From NCBI GenBank assembly GCA_011773795.1, contig WVWW01000124.1, forward strand, positions 20,848 through 39,401: a DNA stretch of 18,554 nt. The letters run 5' to 3'. The position numbers and the translations under genes are program-made. Below are positions 7,288 to 13,764 of the stretch, in pieces (within the stretch, counting starts at the first letter, position 1; every line of letters begins with the position of its first letter). The notes beneath the pieces are model-generated. The model was not told where the DNA came from. It was given only the letters and a program-made list of their open reading frames with translations, and did not search any database. Source of the DNA: Acidobacteriota bacterium. Lineage in GTDB: Bacteria > Acidobacteriota > Polarisedimenticolia > Polarisedimenticolales > Polarisedimenticolaceae.

Positions 7288-8268
7288 TCAGGGGTTCGCG
7301 GCGAAAAGATCCAGGGATCGGAACGCGGCATGGATCGCCAAGGTTTCTTCTTTCAGGGGCAACAATCGATCCAAACGCGCCAAGGTTCTCGAAATCGCGT
7401 CCATGTATCGGTCGTTGTGGGCCACCTCGATCTGGTAACCGAAGGTTCCGAGCGCCTTGATCATGCGCTGCGCAGCGACCAGGTGGAGGCGCTGCCTGAC
7501 CAAGGGATCATCGTCTGTTCCTGCCGCTTCCAGGCAGGCGGCGATCAACGGTTCGATCCACACATCGGCCAGATCGACATAGGCGTCGAAGATCAACGAC
7601 GCGAGGTCGTACGTATCCGGGCCCCAACGGGCATCCTGGATGTCCACGAGAGCGAGGGATCCCGATTCCCGGACCAGGATGTTTCGACTGTGATAATCCC
7701 GATGGCACATCACGGGTCGCGGAGTGCGTGCGGCGGCGTCCGCGAGGCTTTCAAGCAGGGACCCCAACCTCCCGTGTTCACCCCTGATCTTTCGATGTCG
7801 GGCGACGAAGTTGTCGAGGAAGAACGCCATCTCGAATCGAAAACGTTCGGAATCCAGCGAGGGACCGGCTGCTCGCGCCGATTCGGACAGGACAGGTGAG
7901 CCGTCTCGGGCGATCCTCCCCGCCAGATGGGCCGCGTCGAGCAGCACTTGGGGCGTTTCACCCTGTTCATTGCACGCTTGCAGCTCATCCTCGAGCGTTT
8001 TGGCCCCGAGATCTTCCAAAACCAGGCACCCGAGCTCCGGTCGGGCTTCGAGGATGTCGGCGACGGGTAGACCCGCTCTACGAAAGATGGCCGCAAGCTT
8101 CTGATCCTCGGACTCACCCTCGAACGGCGCTCCGTAGTCCATCAAGATCGACGTTCCCGCGGCCACCGTCAGCCGATAGAACGACCTCGTCGAGGCATCC
8201 TCCGCAAGCGGGTTCACACGGGCGCCGGGAAAGCGATCGTCGATCCAACGTCGAACGGCTTCGCGCAT
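7288..8268 (-). CDS. amgK: AmgK-like sugar kinase (APH/choline-kinase fold)
   Basis: 326-residue aminoglycoside-phosphotransferase-fold kinase. The N-lobe starts RWIDDRFPGARVNPLAEDAS; VLEDLG occurs near residue 85. The catalytic loop CHRDYHSRNILV is at about 188-199 (Asp191, Asn196), followed by the metal-binding DIQDARWGPDTYDLASL block. This last block is typical of AmgK, the anomeric MurNAc/GlcNAc kinase of the peptidoglycan recycling route described in Pseudomonas. The gene starts two bases after the stop of the MurU-like nucleotidyltransferase, the same pairing as amgK-murU, so the product is likely a sugar-1-phosphate that MurU converts to a UDP-sugar. The start is ATG 8268; a much longer in-frame extension upstream would run through the neighbouring gene and is rejected. 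Substrate identity is inference. Confidence 0.85.
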   Translation of the reverse strand: MREAVRRWIDDRFPGARVNPLAEDASTRSFYRLTVAAGTSILMDYGAPFEGESEDQKLAAIFRRAGLPVADILEARPELGCLVLEDLGAKTLEDELQACNEQGETPQVLLDAAHLAGRIARDGSPVLSESARAAGPSLDSERFRFEMAFFLDNFVARHRKIRGEHGRLGSLLESLADAAARTPRPVMCHRDYHSRNILVRESGSLALVDIQDARWGPDTYDLASLIFDAYVDLADVWIEPLIAACLEAAGTDDDPLVRQRLHLVAAQRMIKALGTFGYQIEVAHNDRYMDAISRTLARLDRLLPLKEETLAIHAAFRSLDLFAANP

Positions 8269-8270
8269 CG

Positions 8271-9341
8271 TCAGCCGGCCAACGGACGGATCAACAGGCC
8301 GGCATGCCGCTCGACACCCTCCCCGGGATCGCGATCCGGTGTGAGATCGGGGCACACGACGGCGTCCCGCGCCTCGAACCCGGCCGGGAGTTCGGTATGG
8401 GGGCCCACGATCACCCGGCGCAGCCTGCCCCGCGGTCCGATCCAGCTTTCCTCGAGCACGACCGAGTCCTCGAGACGGGATCCCTCGCCGATTCGGGCGG
8501 CCATCGCGAGGGAGCAGCGTCCGGAGAGCACGACCCCCGCGTCGAGCTCGACGCCGGGTCCCGTGGAGACGAGTGGGCACCCGGCGACTTCGCGGACGGG
8601 GTCGTGGTCGCCAATGCCGGAACGCGTCGCCTCGTCGAGATCCAACAAGGCGAGATGCCCGTCCAGGAAGCACCGAGGTGTGCCGAACTCCCACCAGAAG
8701 CCCGGGTGAAGGTAGGCGCCGAGCCGACGCTCGACGGCGAGCTCGCGATAGGTATCGATGATGTTGCTCGGTCCCGTTGCAGGCAACCGATCGAGGACCG
8801 AGTCGTCCAGCAGGTGACAGCCGGTGAACAGAAAGGAGCCCGCCACCGACTTCGGGTCGACCTCCGGGAGGCCGGCCAGAGACACGATGCGACCCTCATG
8901 ATCGATATCGACCTTGGAGTAACCCTCCCGCGACGGCGCGAGCGCGAGTGTTGCCAGTTGGTCGCCGCTATCGTGCGTGTCGCGCATCGCCGCGAAGTCC
9001 ACGTCCGAGAGGAAGTCGGCGTTGTGGGCGAGGATCGGCCCGTCGCCGATCAACAGATCGCGCGCGTTGCGCAAGCCGCCGCCCGTTCCCAGGATCGGGT
9101 CCTCGATCGTGTAGCTGACGCGTGGCATCCCACCCTGGCCACCTTCACCGAGTATGGCGCGTAGGGCGTCCGGGCAATAGTGCAGGTTGAGCACCGCGTG
9201 CTCGATCGACGCGTCCCGCATGCGTTGGAGATTCTGGATCGCCAGGGGCCGGCCGAGTACCGAAAGCGCGGGTTTGGGTCGATCCTGGGTGAGCGGGCGC
9301 ATGCGCAAGCCCAGCCCGGCGGCGAGCAGCATCGCGTTCAA
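8271..9341 (-). CDS. murU: MurU-like sugar-1-phosphate nucleotidyltransferase with C-terminal beta-helix repeats
   Basis: 356 residues. Residues 5-24 hold the Rossmann nucleotide-binding signature of sugar-phosphate nucleotidyltransferases (LLAAGLGLRMRPLT...RPKP). Asp in LAHNADFLSDVD is the expected metal-binding pair, and EGYSKVDID and GFWWEFGTP fit the sugar site. Beyond about residue 240 there are hexapeptide-like repeats (GPGVELDAGVVLSGRCSL, then ARIGEGSRLEDSVVLEESWI) indicating a left-handed beta-helix. Classical MurU is shorter and lacks this tail, so the protein resembles GlmU or mannose-1-phosphate guanylyltransferases in architecture. The best start is TTG at 9341, overlapping the CYTH stop as TTGA, with GGAGG 10 bases upstream and giving the usual M-x-A-M-L-L-A-A-G beginning; ATG 9332 is the alternative. 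With the adjacent kinase it probably makes UDP-MurNAc (inference); another NDP-sugar is possible. Confidence 0.8.
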   Translation of the reverse strand: MNAMLLAAGLGLRMRPLTQDRPKPALSVLGRPLAIQNLQRMRDASIEHAVLNLHYCPDALRAILGEGGQGGMPRVSYTIEDPILGTGGGLRNARDLLIGDGPILAHNADFLSDVDFAAMRDTHDSGDQLATLALAPSREGYSKVDIDHEGRIVSLAGLPEVDPKSVAGSFLFTGCHLLDDSVLDRLPATGPSNIIDTYRELAVERRLGAYLHPGFWWEFGTPRCFLDGHLALLDLDEATRSGIGDHDPVREVAGCPLVSTGPGVELDAGVVLSGRCSLAMAARIGEGSRLEDSVVLEESWIGPRGRLRRVIVGPHTELPAGFEARDAVVCPDLTPDRDPGEGVERHAGLLIRPLAG

Positions 9342-9913
9342 GAGGTCGCGTCCTCCGGCTCGAACAACAGATCCCACGGACGGCGGCCCTGCCGTCCGGC
9401 CTCCAGCTCGAGAAGCTTCCGGTAACTCGCCGTCACGTAGTCGTCGACCGAGAAGCCCAGCCGTTCCGCCGCCCGGTCGATCTCGTCGGGGGCGCCTTCC
9501 AGCTCGACGAAACAACCCAACGGAGTCTCGTCCAGGCAAACGTGCAACGCGCCGAGGCTGAATTCCGTGCGGTACTTCTGATAACGCCAATGCGGTTCAT
9601 AACCCAGCGCGTGAAGGATCCGCTCCGCGGCATCCCCGTCGTCGACAGCGGTCTCATGTTCGACCCGGACCTTGTATCGGTGGTCGCCCTCGAGCGGTCC
9701 CTTGTAGGTCACGACGGCACGATCGCCGACACGCCGCAGCCGCAGCGCCCGTCGTGTTTGGTGCAGCGGATCGTGAGCTCGATCGAACAAGATATTGTCC
9801 TCGAACGATCGCGGAGTGGACTCCACGGCGCCCACCGATCCTAGGCGCTTCAACGCGTCTTCCGGGCTGTCGAAGCGGAGTTTGACCTCGACTTCTCGGT
9901 TGGAGCCGCTCAC
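9338..9913 (-). CDS. CYTH-domain protein (class IV adenylate cyclase/triphosphatase fold)
   Basis: 191 residues forming one CYTH domain, the triphosphate-tunnel fold of class IV adenylate cyclases and inorganic tripolyphosphatases. The N-terminal metal/phosphate motif ExExK is EVEVK (residues 7-11). It is followed by the tunnel Arg/Lys strands LRLRRVGDRAVVTYKGP and RYKVRVEHE, then YRTEF and the acidic strand LDETPLGCFVELEG. All the usual charged tunnel residues seem present, so it should be active on a triphosphate-containing substrate; which one cannot be told. It opens the operon with the MurU- and AmgK-like genes, so it may act on nucleotide or sugar phosphates linked to that pathway. The start is GTG at 9913, six bases after an extended -10 box, with no Shine-Dalgarno: probably leaderless. 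Confidence 0.88.
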   Translation of the reverse strand: MSGSNREVEVKLRFDSPEDALKRLGSVGAVESTPRSFEDNILFDRAHDPLHQTRRALRLRRVGDRAVVTYKGPLEGDHRYKVRVEHETAVDDGDAAERILHALGYEPHWRYQKYRTEFSLGALHVCLDETPLGCFVELEGAPDEIDRAAERLGFSVDDYVTASYRKLLELEAGRQGRRPWDLLFEPEDATS

Positions 9914-9919
9914 GCGGCG

Positions 9920-9928
9920 ATCATAACA
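9920..9928 (-). promoter_or_regulatory. Extended -10 promoter of the CYTH-murU-amgK operon
   Basis: On the minus strand the sequence is TGT-TATGAT, an extended -10 box one base off TATAAT, ending six bases before the GTG start at 9913. This predicts a leaderless transcript. No clear -35 box is visible. Confidence 0.5.
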
Positions 9929-9935
9929 GCAGGGC

Positions 9936-9941
9936 TATACT
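9936..9941 (+). promoter_or_regulatory. Possible -10 box for the lnt transcript
   Basis: TATACT lies nine bases before an ATG at 9951 that opens a 17-codon ORF overlapping the lnt start. There is no recognisable -35 box at standard spacing. It would place the transcription start at or just before that ATG. Confidence 0.35.
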
Positions 9942-9950
9942 TCGCAGTCG

Positions 9951-10004
9951 ATGGAATCGGTCTGCATCGACGAGCACATCCTGCGCATCCGGCGTGGGTT
10001 CTGA
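9951..10004 (+). CDS. Possible 17-residue leader peptide overlapping the lnt start
   Basis: ATG at 9951 opens MESVCIDEHILRIRRGF and ends with TGA at 10002-10004, whose last base is the first base of the lnt ATG (TGATG). Such an overlap is typical of translational coupling, and lnt has no Shine-Dalgarno of its own. The TATACT box nine bases upstream would make this ORF nearly leaderless. The peptide has no recognised family and may have no function except delivering ribosomes to lnt. Expression is unproven. Confidence 0.35.
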   Translation: MESVCIDEHILRIRRGF

Positions 10005-11563
10005 TGCAACGCCTGGCGCACTGGTCCGAGAACGGATGGACGCTTCCGCTGATCGCGGGGCTCATGCTCGGCGCGAGCTTCTACGTGCCGTGGATCGTGT
10101 TCAACCTGCTCGCGCTCGTTCCGCTGCTCGTCTGGCTGGAGCGCCACGAGGAACGTAGCCGTTGGTTCCGCCTCCGCGGCGCGGTGCTGGCGGGTCTGGC
10201 GTGCCACCTGATCTCGACCTCTTTCGTTCTCGCGCTCTCCCGTTTCAGCTGGTTGGCGTACCTCCTGTACCCCGCGTTCGCGATGGTCCTCGCGCTCAAG
10301 GTCGGGCTGATCGCCACCGTGGCTTCGTGGCTGCGTCGTAGGACCGGGTTGCCATGGGTCTGGATCCTGCCTGTTGTATGGGTCTCAGCGGACTGGCTAC
10401 TCACATTCGGCGATCTGCGCATGCCGGGGGACCACCTCTACCACACGATGACCGCCTACCCGTTCCTGATTCAGTTCGCCGATGTGACGGGGCCCTACGG
10501 CATCACCGCGGCCGTCGTCGCCGTCAACGTCCTTCTGCATCACATCATGATCGACTGGCCGCGCCCGCGCGCCCGTGCGTCGACACTCCTGTTAGTGCTG
10601 CTGGGTGCAACGCTGCTCGTCTACGACACAATTGCCTGGCGCAAGGAGCGGCCGGTCGAATCGAGCTTGCGCGTCGGGGTCATCCAGCCCGACGTCAGGA
10701 TGCTCGTCAAGTGGAACGACGACGCCAACGACGAGCAGTGGGAAAAACTCGCCCGGCTGAGCCGCGAAGCCGTAGGGCGAGGAGCCGAGCTGCTGGTGTG
10801 GCCGGAGACCGCGGTCCCGTGGCCGATGTTCCACTGGCTGGAGCGCCCCGAAACCCGCGCCCTGCAACCCGTCCAGGATCTCGCACGCGAGCTCGGTGTT
10901 CCGATCCTCGCCGGCCTGGAGTACGTGCGTGTCCGGACGGTTGACGATTGGGACCTGTTCAACGCGGCGATGGTCGTGACCGCCGACGGGGCCCTCGCCG
11001 AACCGTGGACGGCGAAGGCTTATCTCGTGCCGTTTACGGAGAAGCTCCCGTTCGCGGAACTGTTCGGCGGGTTGCTGGATGATCGGGAAGGGGAGTGGCG
11101 CTTCGTGACCGGAGGTTTCGAGGAAGCGGAGCCGGGGCAACCGTTGCCCATCGCCGGGACCGAGGTCGGAGCTCTGGTTTGTTACGAGCAACTGTTCGCG
11201 GACCTGTTCAGGGCCCAGCAGGCAGCGGGTGCGGGATGGCTGGCGGTGATCACGAACGACGCGTGGTTCGCACGCACTCCGTTTCAGCGCTATCAGGCCG
11301 ACGCCGTTCGGCTGCGCGCGATCGAGACGCGGCGCGACATCGTACGCGCGGCGAACACGGGCATCTCCGGCTTCGTGGACGCTCGCGGGAACCTGTTCGA
11401 CGCGACGCGTCTTTACGAGGAAGCGGTGATCGTACGCGATGTGAGTGTGCGCGAGGGACGCACGATCTACGGGCGTACCGGCGACGTCCTCGCCTGGGCC
11501 GCCGTCGCCGGGTGCGTCCTGACCCTGGCGCTGGCGTTTGCCCGCCGCCGGGACCGCGGATAG
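10004..11563 (+). CDS. lnt: Apolipoprotein N-acyltransferase
   Basis: Inner-membrane enzyme that adds the third acyl chain to the N-terminal Cys of lipoproteins, last step of lipoprotein maturation in diderms. 519 residues, normal length. The N-terminal half (to about residue 210) has about six membrane segments, with the family ADWLLTFGDLRMPG region between them. The periplasmic nitrilase-fold domain follows, with the full catalytic triad Glu268 (WPETAVP), Lys338 (TAKAYLVPFTEKLPF) and Cys393 (VCYEQLF), then TNDAWF and AANTGISGF. A final membrane helix lies at about 495-515. The ATG at 10004 lacks a Shine-Dalgarno and overlaps the stop of a 17-codon ORF. The gene diverges from the CYTH operon and is followed 11 bases later by a small membrane protein. 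Assignment is secure. Confidence 0.97.
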   Translation: MQRLAHWSENGWTLPLIAGLMLGASFYVPWIVFNLLALVPLLVWLERHEERSRWFRLRGAVLAGLACHLISTSFVLALSRFSWLAYLLYPAFAMVLALKVGLIATVASWLRRRTGLPWVWILPVVWVSADWLLTFGDLRMPGDHLYHTMTAYPFLIQFADVTGPYGITAAVVAVNVLLHHIMIDWPRPRARASTLLLVLLGATLLVYDTIAWRKERPVESSLRVGVIQPDVRMLVKWNDDANDEQWEKLARLSREAVGRGAELLVWPETAVPWPMFHWLERPETRALQPVQDLARELGVPILAGLEYVRVRTVDDWDLFNAAMVVTADGALAEPWTAKAYLVPFTEKLPFAELFGGLLDDREGEWRFVTGGFEEAEPGQPLPIAGTEVGALVCYEQLFADLFRAQQAAGAGWLAVITNDAWFARTPFQRYQADAVRLRAIETRRDIVRAANTGISGFVDARGNLFDATRLYEEAVIVRDVSVREGRTIYGRTGDVLAWAAVAGCVLTLALAFARRRDRG

Positions 11564-11574
11564 AGGAGGACACC

Positions 11575-11877
11575 ATGCCCGCGCTGATTGCTCGAATCTT
11601 CCTCCTCGGAGTCATCATCCCGCTCAACATCCCGATCTACCGCTGGGCCTGGCGATTCTGTTTCGGCACGATGGAAGAGTTCGAGATCTGCCTGCAGTAC
11701 GTGATGGAGTTTCAGCTCGTCTCCCTGTTCAAGTACGAGATCCATCGCAACGCCTACGCGACCTTCAAGGTCGGCCTGTTCGTGTTGATCTGTGGCGGGA
11801 TCATCGCGCTCGAGTTCGTCGGACTGCTGCTTGTTTTTCAGGCGTTGCGCGACATCTGGGGCTCGCTGGGCGGTTAG
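11575..11877 (+). CDS. Small two-helix membrane protein of unknown function
   Basis: 100 residues from ATG 11575, preceded by a strong GAGGAGG site six bases upstream. Two hydrophobic segments are visible (about residues 4-26 and 65-92), separated by an amphipathic region with clustered acidic and aromatic residues (FGTMEEFEICLQYVMEFQ). I do not recognise a family or catalytic motif. It starts 11 bases after lnt and is very likely co-transcribed. Possible roles are an envelope accessory factor or ion-conductance modulator, but nothing in the sequence decides this. Confidence 0.8.
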   Translation: MPALIARIFLLGVIIPLNIPIYRWAWRFCFGTMEEFEICLQYVMEFQLVSLFKYEIHRNAYATFKVGLFVLICGGIIALEFVGLLLVFQALRDIWGSLGG

Positions 11878-11926
11878 GCGAATACAACCCTCCTCGCGGT
11901 GTACTCCAGAACGAACGGAGGGCACC

Positions 11927-12160
11927 ATGCTGGACTTTCTGATTGCCGGTCTGGCCGCAATCGTCGCCGTGTCACTCGTCGTGGCGGCCGTCAACGGACT
12001 GATCGGTTGGGTGGTCAGGCACCGGCCCCGGCGGCTGCCTGGCACAGACCGGCCGCCTCGCAGGCGGCACAACGGTCCGCCGGGTCGTCGAGATCAGCCG
12101 ACCCACCGTGACGGATCTCCTGTAATTTGGCGATCATCTTGTTCACGGTGGCCGGGCTGA
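11927..12160 (+). CDS. Possible small single-helix membrane protein, overlapping dtxR tail to tail
   Basis: 77 residues from ATG 11927, with a strong GGAGG five bases upstream. Residues 3-30 form one hydrophobic helix (FLIAGLAAIVAVSLVVAA), followed by a strongly basic, Arg/Pro-rich tail. The tail is encoded antisense to the 3' end of the DtxR-family gene (overlap 12015-12160). The good ribosome site and helix argue for a real gene; the low-complexity tail may be constrained mostly by the opposite strand. It lies 49 bases after the previous small membrane protein. No family recognised. Confidence 0.5.
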   Translation: MLDFLIAGLAAIVAVSLVVAAVNGLIGWVVRHRPRRLPGTDRPPRRRHNGPPGRRDQPTHRDGSPVIWRSSCSRWPG

Positions 12161-12491
12161 CGGAGTGCTCCATCAGGCAGGCGTCCTCCGCGGCCGTCTC
12201 GGGATCCACATCGAACACCTCGATCAGCACGTCGCGGATCGTATCGTGCCGTCGCAGCGTGCATTCGGCGACGGCCACTCCGGCGGGGGTCAGTGACACC
12301 ACGCCGTACTTCTCGTGTTCGACGAAACCCGCCTGTTCAAGCTTTTTTAGCGCTCCCGAGACCGTCCCCGGGCTGACGCCGAGTCCGGACGCGACGTCCC
12401 GGACGCGCGCGATCTCGTGCTTGCCTCGAACCTCGTAAAGCACCTTGAGGTACATCTCCTGGGTCGAGGTCAGGGGGCTCTTTCGGTGCAA
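12015..12491 (-). CDS. DtxR-family metal-dependent transcriptional repressor (iron-type site, Cys-rich tail)
   Basis: 158 residues. The N-terminal winged helix-turn-helix (residues 5-70, with LGVSPGTVSGALKKLEQAGFV as the recognition region) is followed by the DtxR dimerisation/metal domain. Aligning by eye to DtxR, the primary-site ligands Met10, Cys102, Glu105 and His106 correspond to Met13 (QEMYL), Cys105, Glu108 and His109 (DACLMEH). This is the iron-type pattern rather than MntR's all-Glu/Asp/His set. His82 remains from the ancillary site, but its Glu and second His partners seem lost. The SH3-like third domain is absent; instead the C-terminus has three cysteines in CAACEAAGLC (141, 144, 150). 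The chosen start is TTG 12491, with GGGAG seven bases upstream and a promoter just before it; a longer TTG start at 12524 lies inside the promoter. It diverges from apbE and probably controls it and itself in response to Fe(II). Confidence 0.88.
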   Translation of the reverse strand: MHRKSPLTSTQEMYLKVLYEVRGKHEIARVRDVASGLGVSPGTVSGALKKLEQAGFVEHEKYGVVSLTPAGVAVAECTLRRHDTIRDVLIEVFDVDPETAAEDACLMEHSVSPATVNKMIAKLQEIRHGGSADLDDPADRCAACEAAGLCQAAAGAGA

Positions 12492-12512
12492 CGTGGGTCT
12501 CCCAATGTGGAC

Positions 12513-12540
12513 AAAGTAGCACAAAAGTTCGTGTAATCAA
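12513..12540 (-). promoter_or_regulatory. Promoter of the DtxR-family gene with overlapping palindrome
   Basis: On the minus strand, TTGATT (12540-12535) and TACTTT (12518-12513) are 16 bases apart, with a TG-n extension before the -10. The predicted transcript starts near 12506, giving a leader of about 15 bases that still holds the GGGAG ribosome site. Between and touching these boxes, 12520-12533 reads CAC-n-AA-nn-TT-n-GTG, an imperfect palindrome well placed to be the repressor's own operator. Confidence 0.55.
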
Positions 12541-12651
12541 ACATAATTTTATTTGGCTAATATAGTTATGAAAAAAATATATGTTTTTTATTCAGAACTA
12601 AGTGAGGCTAGACAAACTCTGTGCTAACTTGGCTGTGGAGTCAACGGGTTC
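12525..12651. promoter_or_regulatory. AT-rich divergent control region between dtxR-like gene and apbE
   Basis: This gap is strikingly AT-rich within GC-rich surroundings. It holds CATAA (12542-12546) with its complement TTATG (12566-12570), and a near-palindromic run at about 12570-12593, AAAAAAATATATGTTTTTTAT. TTGGCT (12553-12558) and TATATG (12578-12583) could be an apbE promoter, but the 19-base spacing is poor. Closer to apbE there are repeated CTAA/GCTA words (CTAAGT, GGCTAG, GTGCTAAC) that might be regulator half-sites. The apbE ATG has GGAG at 12637-12640. Individual sites are uncertain. Confidence 0.5.
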
Positions 12652-13764
12652 ATGCCACAAAAACTTCATTTCTTGGCGCTCGCTCTACTTCTGGTGGCCC
12701 CGATGGGCGGCACGGCCGAGGTTGAACGGCGCTTCCACACGATGGGCACGGAGCTGAATCTGACCGTCCAAGCCGCGGACAGGGCGACGGCCCTGGAGGC
12801 CGCCGACAGGGCTTTTCGGGCGATCAGCGAGGCGGAGCAGCGACTATCCACGTGGATTCCGGACTCCGAGCTGAGCCGGGTCAACCGGGCCGCGGTCGGG
12901 GACGAACTCCGGCTCTCCCCGCTCCTTGCCCGTGACCTGGCCGCGGCACTCGAGTGCGGACGCGCGACAGGAGGTGCCTTCGCGGCCGGTGTCGGTGGCC
13001 TGGTGCAAGCCTGGGCGCTGCGCACGGGCGGCCGCCGGCCCGAGGAGCACGAGATCGACGCGGCTCGCGTTTCGGCATCCCAGGACAACGTGTTGCTTCA
13101 AGGCGACCGGATCGCACGGCTGACCGACGGCTTCCTGTTCGAGGAAGGCGGCTTCGGCAAAGGGGCGGCGCTCGAGGATGCGATCGCGACGCTGGCGTCC
13201 ACGGAGGCGAGCGGCGCGGTGCTCGACCTCGGCGGGCAGGTGGCGATCTGGGGTGATGTGGTTTCGGACGTCGCGATCGCCGATCCGCGCCGCCGTGACG
13301 AGATCGCATTGCGCATGCGCGTCGCGCGCGGCTCCGTCGCCACCACAGGGAACTCCGAGCGCGGGATCGAGATCGACGGTCAACGGCTCGGCCACGTGCT
13401 CGACCCAAGGACCGGCCGGCCCAGCGCCGACTTCGGCAGCCTGACCGTCTGGTCCGAGGGTGCGGCCACCGCCGATTGTCTTGCCACCGGTCTCTATGTC
13501 CTCGGACCGGAGCAAGCGCTTTGCTGGGCCGCCGGTCGCGAGCCCATCGGCGTGGTGGTCGTGCGCGAGACACCCCACGGTCTGGAGGCGCTCGCCTCGC
13601 CGCTGTTGCGTGGCCGTCTGGTCGCCGTCGCCGATGATTTGACGCTGCGCTTCCTCAGCACGCCCGAGGCGTGCACGCAACCTCCTCGAGTGAACGAATC
13701 ATCCACCTTCATGCCCCGAGGCCCGACTCGGGGAACAGGAGTCAACGGTGTTTCAGGGAACTAG
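12652..13764 (+). CDS. apbE: FAD:protein FMN transferase (ApbE)
   Basis: Exported flavin transferase that splits FAD and attaches FMN to a Ser/Thr of target flavoproteins in the periplasm, Mg-dependent. 370 residues with an N-terminal signal peptide (about 1-22, hydrophobic LALALLLVAPMG) lacking a lipobox Cys. Family blocks in order: FHTMGTELNLTV, EQRLSTWIPDSELSRVN, GRATGGAFAAGVGGLVQAW, GGFGKGAALEDA, LDLGGQVAIWG, then TTGNSERGIEIDGQRLGHVL leading into DPRTGRP, and TADCLATGLYVLG. The last 30 or so residues are not conserved and overlap the next gene by 17 bases. The likely target is encoded two genes downstream (FMN-binding protein with SGAT). It is the first gene of the set diverging from the DtxR-family regulator. 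Assignment is secure. Confidence 0.96.
   Translation: MPQKLHFLALALLLVAPMGGTAEVERRFHTMGTELNLTVQAADRATALEAADRAFRAISEAEQRLSTWIPDSELSRVNRAAVGDELRLSPLLARDLAAALECGRATGGAFAAGVGGLVQAWALRTGGRRPEEHEIDAARVSASQDNVLLQGDRIARLTDGFLFEEGGFGKGAALEDAIATLASTEASGAVLDLGGQVAIWGDVVSDVAIADPRRRDEIALRMRVARGSVATTGNSERGIEIDGQRLGHVLDPRTGRPSADFGSLTVWSEGAATADCLATGLYVLGPEQALCWAAGREPIGVVVVRETPHGLEALASPLLRGRLVAVADDLTLRFLSTPEACTQPPRVNESSTFMPRGPTRGTGVNGVSGN
13714..13733 (+). other. Hairpin just upstream of the porin ribosome site
   Basis: CCCCGAG (13714-13720) and CTCGGGG (13727-13733) form a perfect 7-bp stem with a six-base loop, within the 3' end of apbE and ending three bases before the AGGAG site of the porin gene. It may protect the downstream mRNA from 3' exonucleases or tune porin translation. 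No U-run follows, so it is not a terminator. Confidence 0.4.

Noticed and set aside
8269..8694. N-terminal extension of the AmgK-like frame upstream of 8268
   Set aside because: It runs through the MurU-like coding sequence in another frame; the ATG at 8268, two bases after that gene's stop, gives the expected family start.
7896..9164. 422-codon plus-strand frame across the AmgK- and MurU-like genes
   Set aside because: Antisense to two genes with clear kinase and nucleotidyltransferase motifs; no recognisable domain or start signal.
12492..12524. Longer TTG start for the DtxR-family gene
   Set aside because: It would start within the -10/spacer region of the predicted promoter and lacks a ribosome site, whereas TTG 12491 has GGGAG at seven bases.
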